A stretch of 7,866 nucleotides of DNA from Bacteroidota bacterium (GTDB lineage Bacteria; Bacteroidota; Bacteroidia; AKYH767-A; CANKSK01): NCBI GenBank assembly GCA_947485425.1, contig CANKSK010000037.1:1-7866 (forward strand), written 5' to 3'. Positions 5,262 to 7,866 of this stretch are shown here, in pieces. The position numbers were made by a program, and so were the translations under genes. The notes beneath the pieces are model-generated. The model made no database searches and was not told the origin of the DNA. It worked only from the letters and a program-made list of their open reading frames with translations. The stretch's first letter is position 1, and each line of letters begins with the position of its first letter.

Positions 5262-6089
5262 ATGTTGATATTCCATTCTCACTGCCAGATGGGAAACCAA
5301 ATGTTTATCTATGCCTGCGCTGAAGCACTATCGGCAAAGAAAGCTGTACCTGCCTGTTTAAGCGATACAGATGGATTGGTCTATTTCAGCAAGCCAAACC
5401 GCAACAGATGGCATCATTTTATCAAGTATCAATATTTTCGCCTCTACAACAAGCTTAAACCAAATCAATATACTTTTCATCATCTACAAGATAACCGTAT
5501 CGATTACTCCGAAATGATGCGAAAAAACCCAGAAAAAAACACTTGGTATTATGGCTATTTTCAGGGATTATCCTATTTTTATGGGATGGATGAAGAGGTA
5601 CGAAAATGGTTTGGCATCCGAAAAAAATATCAAGATCGATATACCGAAGTACTTGAAAATCTCAGCACAAAAAAACGATTGGTGACCGTTCACCTGCGCA
5701 GAAAAGATTACAAGACTTTTGGGCCTGATTTCCTCAAGGGACCCGATTTAAGTCTGCCATTTGAATACTACCACAAAATCCTCAGAGGCATGGACCTGAA
5801 GGATTGCCAATTGGTTTTTATTTCTGATGAAATGGAAGAAGTAAAAAAGGAATTTGCCTATATCAATGATGCCTATTTTTCCTCACATGAACCCATTATA
5901 GACTTGCAGTTTCTCATTCATGCTGATGTCTGTATTATTGCCAACAGTACCTTTGGATGGTGGGGTGCTTTTTTAAATGAGAAGAAAAACAAAACCATTT
6001 ATGTACCTGCATATTTTTTAGGATTTAAGGTACAAAAAGAATTTCCTGTCAACATCATTCCCACTGATTGGGTGCGTGTGGCGGTCTAA
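5262..6089 (+). CDS. GT11-family alpha-1,2-fucosyltransferase-like glycosyltransferase
   Basis: GT11 enzymes transfer L-fucose from GDP-fucose, usually in alpha-1,2 linkage, onto surface glycans or O-antigen at the cytoplasmic face of the membrane. From the ATG at 5262 the protein has 275 residues, a normal size. The family motifs are in order: an N-terminal MGNQMFIYA segment (Gly11-Asn12-Gln13-Met14), the donor-binding HLRRKDY at 144-150 (usual form HxRRGDY, here Lys for Gly), FISDE at 186-190 and NSTFGWWGAFL at 228-238. The frame is open up to an ATG at 5199, but those 21 extra residues precede the conserved N-terminal strand and contain the -7 promoter box, so 5262 is preferred. It is the first of three clustered glycosyltransferase genes. 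Fucose as donor is inferred from family; the acceptor is unknown. Confidence 0.88.
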   Translation: MLIFHSHCQMGNQMFIYACAEALSAKKAVPACLSDTDGLVYFSKPNRNRWHHFIKYQYFRLYNKLKPNQYTFHHLQDNRIDYSEMMRKNPEKNTWYYGYFQGLSYFYGMDEEVRKWFGIRKKYQDRYTEVLENLSTKKRLVTVHLRRKDYKTFGPDFLKGPDLSLPFEYYHKILRGMDLKDCQLVFISDEMEEVKKEFAYINDAYFSSHEPIIDLQFLIHADVCIIANSTFGWWGAFLNEKKNKTIYVPAYFLGFKVQKEFPVNIIPTDWVRVAV

Positions 6090-6099
6090 AAAAATTAAG

Positions 6100-6107
6100 T
6101 ACTTTTG
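6100..6107 (+). promoter_or_regulatory. Possible -7 element ahead of the GT2 gene
   Basis: TACTTTTG fits TAnnTTTG and lies in the short gap after the fucosyltransferase stop. If functional, it overlaps the upstream TTG candidate start (6105-6107) and would favour the TTG at 6126. No -33 element is apparent, and read-through from the preceding gene is an equally good explanation for expression. Confidence 0.25.
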
Positions 6108-7034
6108 CATCAAAAATCATATCCTTTGGAACAAAACAATCCCTCTATATTTTTTTCAGTAGTCATCCCTACGTATAATCGGGCAAGTATTATTACCGAT
6201 ACCATACAGAGTGTTCTTCAGCAGGATTTTAAAGACTTTGAAATTATTGTGATTGATGATGGCTCCAAAGACCAAACCCAATCGGTAATTGCGAACATAC
6301 AAGACCCTCGCCTGCATTATTTTTATCAAAGCAACAAAGAACGCAGTGCCGCAAGAAATGAAGGGATACGCCAAGCAAAAGGAACATACATCTGTTTTCT
6401 TGACAGCGATGACCGCTATGAAACAAACCATTTAAGCACCCTATATCATTTTATCGAAAAGCAAAAAAATGAAGTTGCCCTGTTTTTTTGCGACCATTTT
6501 TGCTTGCAAAATGGAAAGCTTACCGAAGCTGTAATTGCCCCCTTCGATGCACAAAATCCGGTGATGTATTTTTTATATCATCCGGTGATTCCGGCAAGGG
6601 TTTGCATACACCATTCCATATTGGAAAAATATAGATTTGATGAAAGAATTGTCATCGTTGAAGACTTGGTTTTATGGGTGCATATCGCATTGCATTATCC
6701 AGTTTATCATATCGATGTAAAAACAGTATGGTATCATTTGCATGAAAGCAATTCAGTAAATATTTCAAACAATGCATTTGGTCCTCGCTTGCGCGGATTG
6801 GAAATTTTTTTCAAAGAAAAAGAAATCACCAAAGCCATTCCATCCTCTGATAGAAGAAGCCTTATCGGGGATTGCCACTTCGGGATTGCCAGGCATTATG
6901 AATTCAAAAGAAATTTTTTGGGCATGCTCAAACATCTGATTCTTTCTTTTGTATATACCCCTAAGCATCCGCAGAATCGATTCAAATTATACATGATCTA
7001 TCGTTATCTTTTGGGTAAAAAAGGAGATGTCTGA
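6105..7034 (+). CDS. Family 2 glycosyltransferase (GT-A fold)
   Basis: A GT2 enzyme that would transfer a sugar from a nucleotide-sugar donor during glycan assembly at the cytoplasmic side of the inner membrane. In the 309-residue reading, the N-terminal strand FSVVIPTYNR is followed by DDGS at 51-54 (nucleotide binding), the metal-binding DSDD at 100-103 and an EDLVLW motif at 186-191, whose acidic pair is at the place of the GT2 catalytic base. The C-terminal 100 residues are basic and aromatic, without clear membrane segments. No ATG exists near the start: candidates are TTG at 6105 and TTG at 6126, the latter giving a compact 302-residue protein. It follows the fucosyltransferase by 15 to 36 bases and overlaps the next gene by 8 bases. 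Donor and acceptor cannot be deduced. Confidence 0.9.
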   Translation: MHQKSYPLEQNNPSIFFSVVIPTYNRASIITDTIQSVLQQDFKDFEIIVIDDGSKDQTQSVIANIQDPRLHYFYQSNKERSAARNEGIRQAKGTYICFLDSDDRYETNHLSTLYHFIEKQKNEVALFFCDHFCLQNGKLTEAVIAPFDAQNPVMYFLYHPVIPARVCIHHSILEKYRFDERIVIVEDLVLWVHIALHYPVYHIDVKTVWYHLHESNSVNISNNAFGPRLRGLEIFFKEKEITKAIPSSDRRSLIGDCHFGIARHYEFKRNFLGMLKHLILSFVYTPKHPQNRFKLYMIYRYLLGKKGDV

Positions 7035-7866
7035 AACCGGAAAACTACGCATCATGCAGGTCATCCCTTCACTCTTGAAAGGCGGTGCAGAGAGACTTGT
7101 ACTCGATATTTGTCGACAACTGCACAACAGATCTGATGTGGAATATCTTTTGGTGACCTTTCGTGAAGATACGGCCTATGAATTTCTTCACCAGGATTTA
7201 CACCACCAAATTGTACATGCAGAGGTGATGCCATCCATTACCTCCAAAGGAATATCAAATATTCATGAATTTATTCATGTGATAGAAAAATTCAAACCCG
7301 ATGTGATCCATTCTCATCTTTTTGAAGCTGAAATGGTAAGCAGAGAAAAAATTTTTCCCAATGTATTGTATGTTACCCATCTGCATGACAACATGCCGCA
7401 ATTCAGGAACATCAAGCCCGGCATGCTGAACAAAAAGATGATTACCAACTACTATGAAAAAAGACGCATCCTTAAAAAATACAAACAATGCAGGAATCAT
7501 TTTATAGCCATTTCGCATGATACCTACGACTATTTTAAAGAATGCCTGCCTTCAGAACTGCATCAAATCAGTTTGATGGCCAATGCCATTGACAATTCCA
7601 GATTCAGCAAGCTTGAAAATCGCCCCATCACCGAAAAGCGACTGGAATTGGTAAGCACAGGCAGTTTATATCCCAAAAAAAATCAGGCCTTTCTCACCGA
7701 TGTGGTGGAAATGCTTGTCAAATCAGGCATCGACACGCACCTCACCCTCTTGGGTGAAGGGCCCGAAAGAAAAAAAATCGAGGAAAAAATCAAACAGCAA
7801 AATCTGCAAGCACATATCACCTTAAAAGGAAATGTTGACCATGTGGAAGACTATTTGGAAGATGCC
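7027..7866 (+). CDS. Family 4 glycosyltransferase (GT-B fold), 3' end missing
   Basis: The frame starts at an ATG at 7027, 8 bases inside the end of the GT2 gene, and runs open for 280 codons to the window edge, so the C-terminus is cut. An AGGAG touches the ATG, an SD-like sequence at poor spacing. The N-terminal Rossmann half has the GT4-type IMQVIPSLLKGGAERLV (GGAER at 19-23) and PDVIHSHL at 91-98. The junction NAID is at 186-189. The C-terminal half opens with STGSLYPKKNQ (210-220), the donor-side Gly/Lys segment, and LGEGPERKK (242-250). The E-x7-E donor-binding motif should lie just beyond the window. It probably adds a sugar, with retention of configuration, to the same glycan as the two preceding enzymes. 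Confidence 0.92.
   Translation, partial: MSETGKLRIMQVIPSLLKGGAERLVLDICRQLHNRSDVEYLLVTFREDTAYEFLHQDLHHQIVHAEVMPSITSKGISNIHEFIHVIEKFKPDVIHSHLFEAEMVSREKIFPNVLYVTHLHDNMPQFRNIKPGMLNKKMITNYYEKRRILKKYKQCRNHFIAISHDTYDYFKECLPSELHQISLMANAIDNSRFSKLENRPITEKRLELVSTGSLYPKKNQAFLTDVVEMLVKSGIDTHLTLLGEGPERKKIEEKIKQQNLQAHITLKGNVDHVEDYLEDA

Noticed and set aside
1..7866. CRISPR array, insertion sequence, tRNA, prophage or defence system
   Set aside because: No repeated spacer pattern, transposase, tRNA-like cloverleaf or phage gene was seen on either strand. Base composition and gene style look even along the window.

Overview
The window looks like a chromosomal segment of a member of the Bacteroidota (order not determinable here). 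Moderate-to-low GC, AT-rich gaps with copies of the TAnnTTTG -7 element typical of that phylum, almost no Shine-Dalgarno sequences, a signal peptide ending in G-Q, and a PGNLRAF-type EF-P all agree. No tRNA, rRNA, CRISPR array, insertion sequence or prophage is visible, and no stretch longer than about 100 bases lacks a gene.

Region 1 (1-3964) is a molybdenum cofactor (Moco) locus. The tail of an unrecognised gene (1-204) converges on moaA (216-1184, minus strand). moaA is divergent from a plus-strand operon: a TauE/SafE-family permease (1287-2024), moeA (2024-3217), moaD (3227-3463) and moaE (3536-3964). MoaA starts the pathway from GTP. MoaD and MoaE form molybdopterin synthase, which adds the dithiolene sulfurs. 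MoeA inserts molybdenum. MoaC, a MoeB-type activating enzyme and a MogA/MoaB adenylyltransferase are not in the window and should be elsewhere. The permease overlaps moeA by one base, which ties an anion or sulfur-compound carrier to the cofactor pathway.

Region 2 (3965-5204) holds two minus-strand genes. One is efp, whose start can be set at 4609 by a good promoter match and whose modification-loop tip is Asn instead of Lys or Arg. The other is a small secreted six-cysteine protein with an HEYGH zincin-like motif and no name I can give.

Region 3 (5205-7866) is the beginning of a glycan-assembly cluster on the plus strand: a GT11 fucosyltransferase-like protein, a GT2 glycosyltransferase and a GT4 glycosyltransferase cut by the window end. 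GT2 and GT4 overlap by 8 bases, so they are probably co-transcribed. The likely product is a surface polysaccharide or other glycoconjugate, but no polymerase, flippase or nucleotide-sugar gene is present to say which.

I did not find a clearly new multi-gene system. The items most worth a second look are the Asn-tipped EF-P, the small secreted putative metalloprotein, the permease inside the Moco operon, and the compact divergent start at 5195-5262.
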